DNA of 64,000 nucleotides from Micromonospora fulviviridis (GCF_014648395.1 NZ_BMRA01000007.1:269195-333194); one strand, 5' to 3'; positions 32,909 to 42,425 are shown, counted from the stretch's first letter. The notes: a model not told the origin generated them from the letters alone. Translations and numbers: made by a program.

Positions 32909-34012
32909 ATGGCCGCACCCGTCATCCGTTCCGTCACCGCCGAAGCGACCGTCCTGCTGCCCGGGCAGTCCACCACCGTCCGGGTGGACGCCTACCATCC
33001 CGACTCGCGACTGCTGACCCTCTCCGGCCGGGTCAGCGACCCCACCGGCGCCGCCTGGGACAGCCCGGTCCGGGTGGACCTGAGCGTGCCGCTGACCGTC
33101 CAGCTCGGCAGCACCGCGCCCGGGGTGACCGTCACGCCGAACCCCACCGACCCGACCCGCTTCACGGTGACCGTGCTGGCCGGCCGGGGCACGGTCACGC
33201 TGACCGCCACGGCCCGGGACGCCGCGGGCCGGACCGGCACCGGCACCACCACCCTGACCGTGCCGCTGCTGGTTGGGATGAGCGCCGAGAAGGGGGCGCG
33301 GACCCAGCGGGCGGTGGCCGAGTACCCGGGCATCCGCTACATGCGCGACTTCGGCACGGACGGCGGCGACGCGGACGCCCTGCCGGAGCTGCCGCCGCTG
33401 AACGCCGGCAAGTTCGTCGACGCCCCGGCGGCCGTCATGCACGTCTCGTGGAAGGACGACGTCGAGCAGTTGACCGGCTGGCTGGACGGGCTGAGCCGGC
33501 CGATCTACCTGACCTGGTACCACGAGCCGATGGGCGACGTGACGCCGGCCACGTACCGGACCACGGCGACCCGGGTGGCGCAGATCGTCGCGGCCCACAG
33601 GAACCGGCGGTGGGTCCTCGGGCACGGCCCGATCGTCACCCGCTACTGGCTGGACGAGGGGCGCGGCAATCCGGCGGACTGGGGCTACCCGGGCATGACC
33701 CACTACGGCGTGGACTGCTACTCCCGGGACACCGCGACGTACTGGCCGGCGTCCCGGATGTTCGGGGTGGCGTTCGGCAAGGTGCGCGCCGCGTACCCGG
33801 GAATCCGGTTGCTGGTGCCCGAGTACGGGCTGAGCCGCACCACGGCCGACACCACCGGCGCCGGCCGGGCCCAGGCGATCAAGGACCACGTGACCTGGCT
33901 GCGCCAGGAGAACGACGTGGACGCGGTCGCCTACTGGAACAACTGGGCCGAGTTCGAACTGGGCGACCCGCCGCTGGAGTCGACCGCCTGGCGGAACCTC
34001 CAACTCGCCTGA
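32909..34012 (+). CDS. Ig-like plus TIM-barrel glycosidase-like protein
   Basis: A 367-aa protein with an N-terminal beta-rich Ig-like domain (about 1-115, many Val/Thr-rich strands such as VTVLAGRGTVTLTATARD) and a C-terminal barrel: GMSAEKG, YMRDFGTD, PAAVMHVSWKDD, IYLTWYHEPMGD, HYGVDCYSRD, LLVPEYGLSR and VDAVAYWNNW. The HEP and PEYG motifs resemble acid/base and nucleophile positions of GH26-like beta-mannanases, so a glycosidase fold is likely; activity is unproven. No signal peptide despite the domain type. ATG behind ACGGAGG. Confidence 0.75.
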   Translation: MAAPVIRSVTAEATVLLPGQSTTVRVDAYHPDSRLLTLSGRVSDPTGAAWDSPVRVDLSVPLTVQLGSTAPGVTVTPNPTDPTRFTVTVLAGRGTVTLTATARDAAGRTGTGTTTLTVPLLVGMSAEKGARTQRAVAEYPGIRYMRDFGTDGGDADALPELPPLNAGKFVDAPAAVMHVSWKDDVEQLTGWLDGLSRPIYLTWYHEPMGDVTPATYRTTATRVAQIVAAHRNRRWVLGHGPIVTRYWLDEGRGNPADWGYPGMTHYGVDCYSRDTATYWPASRMFGVAFGKVRAAYPGIRLLVPEYGLSRTTADTTGAGRAQAIKDHVTWLRQENDVDAVAYWNNWAEFELGDPPLESTAWRNLQLA

Positions 34013-34117
34013 GGCGCCCCGCCCAGCCCGGTGCGGCCCCGCCGGGCCGGGGTGGGGTGGCCGCCGGAAGGCCCCCGGCGCCGGGTGTGCCTAGACTGGC
34101 CGCGTGGGGCAGACCGA

Positions 34118-34945
34118 GTGACCAGCAACAGCGCGTCGTCGACCGCGTACGGTCACGTGTGCCTCGCCTACGACGACCCGGCGGCGCTGGACGCCTGGGC
34201 GGTCGCCCACCTGGCCGCGGGCCTCGCGGCGGGCGAGCAGGTCTGGCTGGTCGCCCCCGGTGACCCCGATTCCCTCGCCCGCCGGCTGGACCGCCTGCCC
34301 GGTCGCGACGACGCGCTGCGCCGGCGGGCGCTCCGGCTGCTCCCGGTGGAGCACGCCTACCGCCACGACGAGATCGTGGACCCGCAGAAGCAGGTCCGGG
34401 CATACGCGACGGCCACCACCGACGCGCTGGCCGCCGGCTACACCGGCCTGCGGGTGTTCGCCGAGGCCACCGCGCTGGTCCGCAGCGTCGCCCAGCGGGA
34501 CGCCTTCACCCGGTACGAGCACCTCATCGACCGCTGGATGCGACACCACCCCATGTCGGCCGTCTGCGCCTACGACCGCCGTGAGCTGAGCGAGGCGGCG
34601 ATCGCCGAGCTGGCCTGCATGCACCCCGAGACCAACACCGATGTGCTGTTCCGGCTGCACGCCGGGGGCGGCGAGGCGGTCGTCCAGCTCGCCGGCGAGC
34701 TGGACCCGTCCAACCACCGGCTCTTCGCCGCCGCGCTGCACCGGGCCGACCCGCGACCGGTCGACGGCCGGCTCGTACTCGACGCGACCGGGCTGCGTTT
34801 CGTCGACCACCGCAGCCTGCTGCACCTGGGCGAGCACGCCCGCCGGCACGACGCCACCGTCGTACTGCGCACCTCGCGCTCCGCCGCGGCCCGGCTGGTC
34901 GAGCTGTTGGACCTCGACGAGGTGCGGGTGGAGGTGCTCCGATGA
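34118..34945 (+). CDS. MEDS-STAS protein (anti-anti-sigma-like)
   Basis: A 275-aa fusion of an N-terminal MEDS (DcmR-type sensory) domain (about 10-175; HVCLAYDDPAALDAWAVAHLAAGLAAGEQVWLVAP, RHHPMSAVCAYDRREL) and a C-terminal STAS domain (about 190-275; LAGELDPSNHRLF, LVLDATGLRFVDHRSLLHL). The usual phosphorylated Ser of anti-anti-sigma factors (DSSG/DSTG) is replaced by DHRS, so regulation may not use the standard switch. GTG start; TAGACT at 34092-34097 may be the -10. Its stop overlaps the next gene by 4 nt, an anti-sigma-type kinase with the same MEDS domain. Confidence 0.82.
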   Translation: MTSNSASSTAYGHVCLAYDDPAALDAWAVAHLAAGLAAGEQVWLVAPGDPDSLARRLDRLPGRDDALRRRALRLLPVEHAYRHDEIVDPQKQVRAYATATTDALAAGYTGLRVFAEATALVRSVAQRDAFTRYEHLIDRWMRHHPMSAVCAYDRRELSEAAIAELACMHPETNTDVLFRLHAGGGEAVVQLAGELDPSNHRLFAAALHRADPRPVDGRLVLDATGLRFVDHRSLLHLGEHARRHDATVVLRTSRSAAARLVELLDLDEVRVEVLR

Positions 34946-35904
34946 GGACGGGAGCCGCCGCCGGTCACGTGGGCTACTACCACGAGGCGATCCTCTACGA
35001 CTCGGACGAGCACCTGCTGGCCGTGGTGCTGCCGTTCCTGCTCGGCGGGGTCGAGGCCGGCGAGCCGACCGTGGTGGGCCTCGGCGCGCGCAACGGGGAG
35101 CTGGTCCGCCGCGCCCTGCCCGGCGGCGCCAAGGTCACCTTCCTGCCCGGCGGCGACGTCTACGCCCGACCCACCGCCGCGATCCGCTCCTACCGCAAGC
35201 TGCTCGCCTCGTACGTGGCCGACGGCGCCCGGCAGATCCGCATCGTCGGCGAGCTGCCGCAGGCCGTGCTCGGCGCCACCTGGGACTGGTGGGCCCGCTA
35301 CGAGTCGGCCATCAACCACGCCTACGACGACTTCCCGCTGTGGAGCATGTGCGCGTACGACACCCGGACCACCGCGCCCCGGGTGCTGGCGGAGGTGACG
35401 CGGACCCATCCCCGGGTGGCGCAGCCGGACGGCAGCCACGTGCCGACCGACGACTACACCGAGCCGCCGAAATATCTGACCGAGCAGCGACTGATGCTGC
35501 CCGACCCGGTGCAGCGGACGGCGCCGACCGTCGAGCTGACCGACCCGACCCCCGCCGAGGCCCGGGACGCGGTACGCGCCGCCCACCGGGGCCAGCTTCC
35601 CGCCGACGGCGTCGACGACCTGGTCGTGTCGGTCAGCGAGGTGGTGAGCAACGCGCTGCGGCACGGCGTGCCGCCGGTGCGGGTGCGGGTATGGAGCGCC
35701 GCGGACCGGATCGTGGTCACCGTGCAGGACCGCGGCCCCGGCCCCACCGACCCGTACGCCGGGTTGCTGCCGGCCGGCAACGGCGCCGCCGGCGGCCTGG
35801 GATTGTGGATCAGCCACCAGTCCTGCGACCATGTGGCGCTGCACCGGGACGCCGACGGCTTCACCATCCGGTTGACCGCGGGGAACCCGCACTTCCCGGT
35901 CTGA
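34942..35904 (+). CDS. MEDS-HATPase protein (RsbW-like anti-sigma/kinase)
   Basis: A 320-aa protein with a MEDS domain (about 5-170; HEAILYDSDEHLLAVVLPFLLGGVEAGEPTVV, FPLWSMCAYDTR) and a C-terminal GHKL ATPase of the RsbW/SpoIIAB type: N-box EVVSNALRHG, G1 DRGPGP, G2 GGLGLWI. Such proteins bind a sigma factor or phosphorylate a STAS partner. The start overlaps the MEDS-STAS stop by 4 nt (ATGA), making a matched pair that probably senses the same ligand. No sigma gene is adjacent. Confidence 0.87.
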   Translation: MRTGAAAGHVGYYHEAILYDSDEHLLAVVLPFLLGGVEAGEPTVVGLGARNGELVRRALPGGAKVTFLPGGDVYARPTAAIRSYRKLLASYVADGARQIRIVGELPQAVLGATWDWWARYESAINHAYDDFPLWSMCAYDTRTTAPRVLAEVTRTHPRVAQPDGSHVPTDDYTEPPKYLTEQRLMLPDPVQRTAPTVELTDPTPAEARDAVRAAHRGQLPADGVDDLVVSVSEVVSNALRHGVPPVRVRVWSAADRIVVTVQDRGPGPTDPYAGLLPAGNGAAGGLGLWISHQSCDHVALHRDADGFTIRLTAGNPHFPV

Positions 35905-36015
35905 GGCGGGGCGGGGCGGAAGCCGCGCGCCGACGGCGGTACCGTTGCGCCTCATCATGCCCTGCGGGGCGGTCATCCGCCGGCCTGGCGCTGGCGAACC
36001 GACGGAGGATGGCGC

Positions 36016-37533
36016 ATGTCCAACGGCGAGGAACCGTTCGCACCCCACGACGACGTGTCCGCGCGACCGAGGTTCGACCCGGCGCTGCGTGGCTACGACA
36101 AACGCCAGGTGGACCGGTACGTCGAGCAGATGGACGGCGAGCTGACCGCCTTGACGGCCGACCGGGACCGGGCGTACGCGCAGGTCCGGGAGCTGACCGT
36201 GCAGGCGCAGCGGGCGCAGACCGAGGCCGCCGAGCTGCGCCAGCGCCCCACGCAGGTGGACCGGGCGTCCTTCCGCGACCTCGGCCCGATGGTCGACCAG
36301 ATCCTCGACCTGGCCGAGCGGCAGGCCGGGCAGATCACCGAGGCGGCCACCAAGCGCGCCGCCGACCTGCAGGCGCAGGCGGAGAAGGTGCTGGCCACCG
36401 CGCGCGAGGAGGCCGAGCGGGAGCGGCGCGAGCTGGCCGAGGAGCTGTCCACCCGCCGGGCCGAGCAGGAGAAGGCGGACGAGGAGCGGCGGACCGCCGC
36501 GCAGGCGGAGCTGACCGCGATCCGGGAGCTGACGGAGAAGCTGCGCACCGAGGGGCAGGCCGCCCACGACCGGGCCCAGCAGGAGGCGAAGCGGATCGCC
36601 GAGCAGAGCGCCCAGCAGGTCGAGCAGGCGCGCTCCGCGTCGGAGGCGCTGGTGAAGGCGGCGCGTACGCAGATCCAGCAGGAGGTGCAGGCCAACCGGA
36701 GCAAGGCCCAGCAGGAGCTGGCCCAGTGGCAGGCCACCATGGCCCGCGAGCTGGACGAGCGGCGGGCCGCCGCCGAGCAGGAACTGGCCGATCGGGCCAG
36801 CGCCGCCGAACGGGACATCGCCGCCCTGGTCGCCGAGGCCCAGCAGTACGCCACCGAGGTCCGCGAGCGGGCCGACGAGGAGACGGCGGCGCACCAGGAG
36901 CAGCTCGCCACGGTGCAGCAGGAGGTCCAGCAGCGGCAGGAGGCCCTCACCCAGCTCCAGGCCGAGCTGGAGACGGTCGAGCAGCAGCTGGAGAGCACCC
37001 GCCGGGAGATCGGCACGATCGAGCAGCAGGGCGCCGCGCTGGAGGAGCAGCTGGTCGAGGTACGCCGGGACCTGGCCGCCGAGACCAAGCGGCTGGACGA
37101 GGCGCGCCGGGCGGCGGACCTGGCCGAGCAGCACGCCAAGGAGACCCGGGCCCGGGTGCAGCGGGAGGCCAAGCGGGTCGCCGACCTGGCCGCCGCGGCG
37201 GTCATGGCGGCCGCCGCGGGCGGCGTGGAGACGGCCGAGTACCCGCAGGTGACGCCGCGCCCGGTCGCCGCGCCCGCGGAGGCCACCCCGGTGGTGGTGC
37301 CCGCCCCGGCCGTGCTGGTCGACCCGGCCGTCCTGACGACCGACCCCGAGCCCGCCGAGCCGGCCGACGGGGAGCGCCCCCGCGCCGAGCCGTTCCTGGA
37401 GCGGGCCTCCCTGGACCGGCCGAGCTTCGACGCGTTCGCGGTGCGCGCCCCCGCACAGCGGCCCGCACCCGAGGCGGAGGGCACCGCGGAGCCGGCGGCC
37501 GGTCCGGACGGCGGCGTGCCCGCCAACGCCTGA
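36016..37533 (+). CDS. DivIVA-like coiled-coil cytoskeletal protein
   Basis: A 505-aa protein. A short DivIVA-like N-terminal domain (RGYDKRQVDRYVEQMDGELTALTADRD, about 25-52) is followed by a very long, nearly unbroken coiled coil rich in Glu, Gln, Arg and Ala (about 90-395), and a Pro/Ala-rich disordered tail. The architecture resembles actinomycete polar-growth proteins of the DivIVA/FilP/Scy group, which scaffold tip growth. ATG behind ACGGAGGA. It stands alone between the MEDS pair and the SARP gene; the exact paralogue is not certain. Confidence 0.82.
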   Translation: MSNGEEPFAPHDDVSARPRFDPALRGYDKRQVDRYVEQMDGELTALTADRDRAYAQVRELTVQAQRAQTEAAELRQRPTQVDRASFRDLGPMVDQILDLAERQAGQITEAATKRAADLQAQAEKVLATAREEAERERRELAEELSTRRAEQEKADEERRTAAQAELTAIRELTEKLRTEGQAAHDRAQQEAKRIAEQSAQQVEQARSASEALVKAARTQIQQEVQANRSKAQQELAQWQATMARELDERRAAAEQELADRASAAERDIAALVAEAQQYATEVRERADEETAAHQEQLATVQQEVQQRQEALTQLQAELETVEQQLESTRREIGTIEQQGAALEEQLVEVRRDLAAETKRLDEARRAADLAEQHAKETRARVQREAKRVADLAAAAVMAAAAGGVETAEYPQVTPRPVAAPAEATPVVVPAPAVLVDPAVLTTDPEPAEPADGERPRAEPFLERASLDRPSFDAFAVRAPAQRPAPEAEGTAEPAAGPDGGVPANA

Positions 37534-37637
37534 CCCGCTCTCGCGCGAGGACCGCCGGCCGGCGGCCTGGCGGTGTCCCGGGCTGCCGGGTCGACCAGCT
37601 CGGCGAGCCGGCGGCACGCGCGGATGAGGTGGCGCGG

Positions 37638-40600
37638 TCAGGCGAGGGCGGCGGCCAGGTCGGCGAGGTAGCCGGCCACCGGACCCGCCGTGAGCACGCC
37701 GCTGCCCGCGCCGGCCAGCTCGTCGGCGGCGGGGCGCAGCGCGGCGTGCAGCCGCGCCATGGTGGGCCGGTCGTCGAGGACGAGGGCGGCCCGGGCGGCG
37801 ACGCACAGCCGGGCCTCGCGCAGCAGATCGTGCGGCGACTCCGGCAGGGAGCGCAGCGCGGCGGCAGCCTCGCCCCGGCTTCCCGCGGCGAGCAGCGCCA
37901 GCGGCCGGACCCACGGCGCGTACGGGCCGGTGGCGGCGGCGTCGCCCAGCGCCGGAGCGAGGTCGTCCCCGGTGGACAGGCGCAGGCAGAGCAGGGCGAA
38001 CGGCAGCAGCCCGCCCGCCATGCCCGGCATCTGCCCGGCGTCGAGCCGGACGGCCGCCGCCCGGTACGCCGCCTCGGCCTCGGCGCGGCGGCCCGCGACG
38101 GCGAGCCGGAGGGCGGCGTACCAGGCGGTGAAGACGCCGACCAGCGGCAGCTCGTAGCGGGCGGCGAGCCGGTCGGCGGCGGCCGCGTGGGCGTCGGCGG
38201 CGGCGAGGTCGGCGCGGGCGCAGTGCGCCTGGAGTGCGATGAGGTGCCCGAGCACCTCGAAGGTGACCAGCCCGTGCCGGGCGGCCAGGTCGACCAGTTC
38301 GGCGCCGACGCGGGCGCGTTCCGGGGACCGGCCGGCCCGGTCGAACGAGTGCATGAAGCGGGCGTTGAGCGCGAAGGCCAGCAGCGCCGGGTCACCGAGC
38401 CGGCGGGCGATCCCCTCCGCCTCGGTGGCCGCGCGCCGGCCCCGGTCGCCGGTCTCTCCGCGCAGCTCCAGGGCGAGGGTGCAGAGCAGCCGGCCGCGCC
38501 GGGCGGCCTGGTCGGCGGGGAGCGCGGCGAGGGCGGCCTCGGCGGCGGCGACGATGCGCCGGGACAGCTCCTCGTCGTCGTTGCGGGTCCAGACGGCCGG
38601 CACGTCGAACGCGGCCAGCACGTCCGCGGTGAGCCCGGGGTCGGCGAGCCGTTCGACGGTGGCGACCGCCTCGGCCCGCAGCCCGCGGGTGCGGTCGAGG
38701 TGGCCGGTTACGGCGAGGTTGCGGCCCCAGCCGATGACCGCCGCCAGCCGCCCGCGTAGGTCGTTCCCGCCGGCCCGGTCGTGGGCGGCGACGGCCTGCT
38801 GCCAGAGCCGGGCCGCCTCGTGTGGGTGGCTGCGCCGCTCGGCCCGTTGCGCGGCGGCAGCGGCGTACCGGGCGGCTCGGGTCGCGGCGTCCGGACCGGG
38901 GGCCTGTCCGAAGTGGTGGGCGAGGGCGGCGACGTCGTCGGGCCGGAGCCGTTCGAGCGCCGCCCCGACGGCGGCGTGCCAGCGGGCCCGGCGCGGGGCG
39001 GACAGGTCGGTGTAGAGGGTGTCGCGGACCAGGATGTGGCCGAAGCGGGTGCCGTCGGGGGTGAGGAAGCCGGCCTGCGCGGCCCGGTCCACGGCGTCCA
39101 GCATGGCCTCCTCGCCGGCCAGCGCGGCCAGCACGTCCGCGTCGAGGTCACGGCCGAGCACCGCGGCCTGCCGCAGCACGGTCCGGGTCGGCCCGGGCAG
39201 CTGCGCCAGGCGGTGCCGGATGACGTCCCGCACGCCGGCCGGGACGGTGTCGAGCGCGGCGGCCCCCTCGGCGGCGAGCAGCCGGGCCAGTTCCCGGGCG
39301 AAGAACGGGTTGCCGCCGCTGCGCCGGTGCAGCACCCGCACGGTGTCCTCGTCGGCCGGCCCGGCGACCGCCCGGACCAGGTCGGCGGTCTCCGCCTCGG
39401 CGAGCCCGCCCAGGTAGACCCGGACCGGTTCGGTGCGGGCGAGGCGGGCCAGGGCCCCGGTCAGCGCCGGGGTGATCCCGGTGGCCCGGTACGTGCCGAC
39501 CGCCAGCACCGGCCCGGTCACCGGCTCCGGCCCGGTGAACAGCGCGGTCAGCAGGTCGAGGGTGTCCTCGTCGGCCCGGTGCAGGTCGTCGAGGACCAGC
39601 AGCACCGGCCCGCGCCGCGCCGCCGCGCCGAGCCGGGTGCCCGCGATCCGGTGCAGCCGGTACCGGGCCACGGCCGGCTCGTCGGCGCCCGGCACGTCCG
39701 CCGGAGCGTCACCGACCGGCCGGTCGGACACGCCACCGGGAACCGGCGCGCCGGAGGACCCGCCGGCCACCGCGGCGACCGCCGGTTCCGCCCGTTCCGC
39801 CGCGTCGGGCAGGGCGGCGGCGAGCTGCGTCCACGGCCAGGCGGCCGGGGCGCCCTCGTACTCGGGGACCCGTCCGACGGCGCAGGTCCAGCCGCCGGCG
39901 GCGAGCCGGTCGGCCAGCGCCTCGACGAACGCGGTCTTTCCCGCGCCGGCATCGCCGGAGACCAGCGCGAGGGCGGGCCGCCCGCGCCGGGCCACCTCCC
40001 CGGCGAGCCCCGTCAGGCTCGCCAGCTCGGCCACCCGCCCCACGAAGGGCCGCCGCTCCTGCGCCGCTCCCCCGTCGGTCACCGGAACCGGGGCCGGCGG
40101 CGGGACCGGGGCGGGCGGCGCAACGGGGGCGGGCACCGGGAGCCGGGTGGGCGGAGGGACCGCGGTGGGCTGCGTCGGGTCGAGGTGCGGGGCCTGGGCG
40201 AGGATGTCGGCCTCCAGCCGGCGCAGCCGGGGCCCGGGGTCCACCCCCAGCTCCCGGACCAGCACCGCTCGGGCCTCCCGCAGCGCGGCGAGCGCGTCGC
40301 CCTGCCGGCCCGCCCGGTAGAGGGCGACCGCGAGCAGCCGCCAGTTCTCCTCCCGCAGCGGCTGGGCGGCGGCCTGGGCGCGCAGGTCGCTGGCGGCCTC
40401 GGCGGCCCGGCCCAGGGCCAGCAGCGCCTCGGCGCGCCGCGCGACGGCGAGATTCCGCAGCTCGTCCAGCCGGTCGATCTCCGCCCGCGCCCAGGGCTCG
40501 CCCGCGAACTCCGCGTAGGCGGGGCCGCGCCAGAGGGCGAGCGCGTCGTCCAGGGCGGCCAGCGCCGGGCCGGGCCGCCCGGCCGCCAGCAGCTCCCCCG

Positions 40601-40964
40601 CCGCCCCGACGGCCGCCTCGAACCGGCCCGCGTCGACCGCCTCGGGGGCGGCCGCGAGCGCGTACCCGGGTGGGGCCGTGACCAGCAGCCGGGCCGGCTG
40701 TCGCGGCGGCCGGTCGGGCTCCAGGGCCCGGCGCAGGTCGGCCACGAAGGTCCGGACCGCGCCGACCGCGCCCTGCGGCGGCTCCGCCCACAGGTCGTCG
40801 ACGAGCCGGTCGACCGGCACGACCCGGCCCCCGGCGACCAGCAGGCGGGCCAGCACCGCGCGCTGGCGGGCGCCCCGCAGCGCCACCGGGCCGCGGTCGC
40901 CGGCCGCCACCAGCGGCCCGAGCACCCCGAAGGTCACTCCGGGTACGCGCGGCGGGCTGGTCAC
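37638..40964 (-). CDS. SARP/AfsR-type transcriptional regulator with ATPase and TPR-like domains
   Basis: A 1108-aa regulator. Order: OmpR-like winged helix (about 8-95, LRGARQRAVLARLLVAGGRVVPVDRLVDDLW), BTAD domain (100-250, FAGEPWARAEIDRLDELRNLAVARRAEALLALG), Pro-rich linker (260-300), STAND-type ATPase with Walker A GDAGAGKT and Walker B PVLLVLDDLHRADEDTLDLL, then a long helical-repeat region. Such proteins activate biosynthetic or stress genes. The start is a GTG at 40964 with TAGAGT 7 nt upstream (probably leaderless); a longer frame upstream is unsupported. It is divergent from a haloacetate-dehalogenase-like gene, which may be a target. Confidence 0.87.
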   Translation of the reverse strand: MTSPPRVPGVTFGVLGPLVAAGDRGPVALRGARQRAVLARLLVAGGRVVPVDRLVDDLWAEPPQGAVGAVRTFVADLRRALEPDRPPRQPARLLVTAPPGYALAAAPEAVDAGRFEAAVGAAGELLAAGRPGPALAALDDALALWRGPAYAEFAGEPWARAEIDRLDELRNLAVARRAEALLALGRAAEAASDLRAQAAAQPLREENWRLLAVALYRAGRQGDALAALREARAVLVRELGVDPGPRLRRLEADILAQAPHLDPTQPTAVPPPTRLPVPAPVAPPAPVPPPAPVPVTDGGAAQERRPFVGRVAELASLTGLAGEVARRGRPALALVSGDAGAGKTAFVEALADRLAAGGWTCAVGRVPEYEGAPAAWPWTQLAAALPDAAERAEPAVAAVAGGSSGAPVPGGVSDRPVGDAPADVPGADEPAVARYRLHRIAGTRLGAAARRGPVLLVLDDLHRADEDTLDLLTALFTGPEPVTGPVLAVGTYRATGITPALTGALARLARTEPVRVYLGGLAEAETADLVRAVAGPADEDTVRVLHRRSGGNPFFARELARLLAAEGAAALDTVPAGVRDVIRHRLAQLPGPTRTVLRQAAVLGRDLDADVLAALAGEEAMLDAVDRAAQAGFLTPDGTRFGHILVRDTLYTDLSAPRRARWHAAVGAALERLRPDDVAALAHHFGQAPGPDAATRAARYAAAAAQRAERRSHPHEAARLWQQAVAAHDRAGGNDLRGRLAAVIGWGRNLAVTGHLDRTRGLRAEAVATVERLADPGLTADVLAAFDVPAVWTRNDDEELSRRIVAAAEAALAALPADQAARRGRLLCTLALELRGETGDRGRRAATEAEGIARRLGDPALLAFALNARFMHSFDRAGRSPERARVGAELVDLAARHGLVTFEVLGHLIALQAHCARADLAAADAHAAAADRLAARYELPLVGVFTAWYAALRLAVAGRRAEAEAAYRAAAVRLDAGQMPGMAGGLLPFALLCLRLSTGDDLAPALGDAAATGPYAPWVRPLALLAAGSRGEAAAALRSLPESPHDLLREARLCVAARAALVLDDRPTMARLHAALRPAADELAGAGSGVLTAGPVAGYLADLAAALA

Positions 40965-40971
40965 CCCGCCC

Positions 40972-40977
40972 ACTCTA
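40972..40977 (-). promoter_or_regulatory. Leaderless -10 element of the SARP gene
   Basis: On the minus strand this reads TAGAGT and ends 7 nt before the GTG start codon. No clear Shine-Dalgarno sequence is present in the gap. Confidence 0.45.
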
Positions 40978-41096
40978 GGCAGCCCGGTGCGCCCGCACCG
41001 GCGGCCCGACCAGGGCACTCATCCGATGCTGATCGGCCACTGACCGGCCCCGGGCAGGCTCGACGGGTACCCGATCACACCCGGAGAGGACCCCTC

Positions 41097-41966
41097 ATGA
41101 TCAACGGATTCGCGCAGCACCGCGTCACCGTCGCCGACGGCGTCGCCCTGCACGCCGCGGTGGGCGGCAGCGGCAGCCCGGTGGTGCTGCTGCACGGCTT
41201 CCCGCAGACCCACCTGATGTGGCGCCACGTCGCCGCGGACCTCGCCGCCGACCACACGGTCATCTGCCCCGACCTGCGCGGCTACGGCGACAGCGACAAG
41301 CCCGTCGACACCGACGGCACCGCGTACGCCAAGCGGACGATGGCCGCCGACGTGGTGGCGCTGGCCCGGGCGCTGGGGCACGAGCGGTTCGCCCTGGCCG
41401 GGCACGACCGGGGCGCCCTCGTGGCGATCCGCGCCGGCCTGGACCACCCGGAGACGGTCACCCACCTGGCCGCGCTGGACGTGCTGCCCACCCTCGACTC
41501 CTGGGAGGTGCTGCACGGCGTCACCGCCGCCGTCGGCTTCCACCTCTACCTGATGGCCCAGCCGCCGGGCCTGCCCGAGCGGCTCATCGGCGCCGCGCCG
41601 GACGAGTTCTTCGGGCACTTCCTCGACCTGTGGGCCGGCGACCCGGACGCGATCCCCGCCGACGTGCGGGCCGCGTACCTGCGGGCCTGCCGGGCGGCGG
41701 TGCCCTCGATCGTGGCGGACTACCGGGCGTCGGCCGGCGTCGACCTCGCGCACGACGAGGCGGACCGGGCGGCGGGCACCGTGCTGCGGATGCCGGTCAC
41801 CGTGCTCCAGCAGGACTGGGGCGCCGCGCTCGGTTTCGACGCGGCGGCGCGCTGGCGGGCCTGGGCGCCGGACCTGCGGCACGTGCCGGTGTCGTACGGC
41901 CACTTCATGGCCGAGGAGGCGCCGGCCGAGGTCGTGAAGGAGTTGCGCGCGCTGCTGGCCCGGTGA
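41097..41966 (+). CDS. Haloacetate-dehalogenase / epoxide-hydrolase-like alpha/beta hydrolase
   Basis: A 289-aa alpha/beta hydrolase. The nucleophile is an aspartate (Asp104 in GHDRGA), not serine, as in haloacid/fluoroacetate dehalogenases and epoxide hydrolases; other family marks are LLHGFPQTHLMW, PDLRGYGDSDKP and the catalytic His in VSYGHFMAEEAP. Cytoplasmic. ATG at 41097 after CCGGAGAGGA. Halide-release and epoxide-opening members cannot be separated from sequence alone. It shares a 132-nt divergent region with the SARP regulator. Confidence 0.85.
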   Translation: MINGFAQHRVTVADGVALHAAVGGSGSPVVLLHGFPQTHLMWRHVAADLAADHTVICPDLRGYGDSDKPVDTDGTAYAKRTMAADVVALARALGHERFALAGHDRGALVAIRAGLDHPETVTHLAALDVLPTLDSWEVLHGVTAAVGFHLYLMAQPPGLPERLIGAAPDEFFGHFLDLWAGDPDAIPADVRAAYLRACRAAVPSIVADYRASAGVDLAHDEADRAAGTVLRMPVTVLQQDWGAALGFDAAARWRAWAPDLRHVPVSYGHFMAEEAPAEVVKELRALLAR

Positions 41967-42050
41967 GGGAGCACCCTTGCCCAGCACCGTGAAAGATGTA
42001 AATATTCGGATCACTTTACGTGTGGTCTGAGGTTCGGGGGGTTGATCGGC

Positions 42051-42425
42051 ATGCGGAAGGTTTCCTCGATCGCGGCAGCGGTCACACTGACGGTCGGCTG
42101 CACCGGTGTCGCGGTGGTGAGCGTGGCGGGCCCGGCCAGCGCGACCTGCAGCCACTCGCACTCCAACATCGACACCAAGTTCGGCACGCTCTTCAACGCG
42201 ACCAACGTCAACATCCGCACCGGCCCGCACACCACCTGCGGCTCGCTCGGCTACGGCCAGCTCAGCCACAGCGTCGACTTCCACTGCTTCGCCAGCGGCG
42301 ACCGGGTGAGCGCGAACGGGCACACCACCTACACCTGGACCTACCTGAAGGACACCACCACCGGGGTGTCCGGCTGGGTCGCCGACGCCCTGCTGGACAA
42401 CCTCGGCAGCAACATCGCCTGCTGA
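42051..42425 (+). CDS. Secreted SH3-like (SH3b) protein
   Basis: A 124-aa exported protein. The signal peptide is about 1-33 (MRKVSSIAAAV..., cleavage after ASA); the mature part has ATNVNIRTGPHTTCGSLGYG, the RTGP motif of bacterial SH3b domains, plus VSGWVADALL. Four to five cysteines imply disulfides. SH3b domains usually bind cell-wall peptide; no catalytic domain is attached. The start is the ATG at 42051 with a G-run about 10 nt upstream; the TTG at 42042 sits on that G-run. The upstream 41990-42020 stretch is unusually A/T-rich. Confidence 0.8.
   Translation: MRKVSSIAAAVTLTVGCTGVAVVSVAGPASATCSHSHSNIDTKFGTLFNATNVNIRTGPHTTCGSLGYGQLSHSVDFHCFASGDRVSANGHTTYTWTYLKDTTTGVSGWVADALLDNLGSNIAC

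Noticed and set aside
41990..42020. GTAAA...TTTAC inverted repeat before the SH3-like gene as an operator.
   Set aside because: Arms of only five bases separated by about 12 nt in an A/T-rich patch are weak evidence.
42042..42050. TTG at 42042 as the start of the SH3-like gene.
   Set aside because: It sits on the G-run that would be its ribosome site; the ATG at 42051 has proper spacing and a normal signal peptide.
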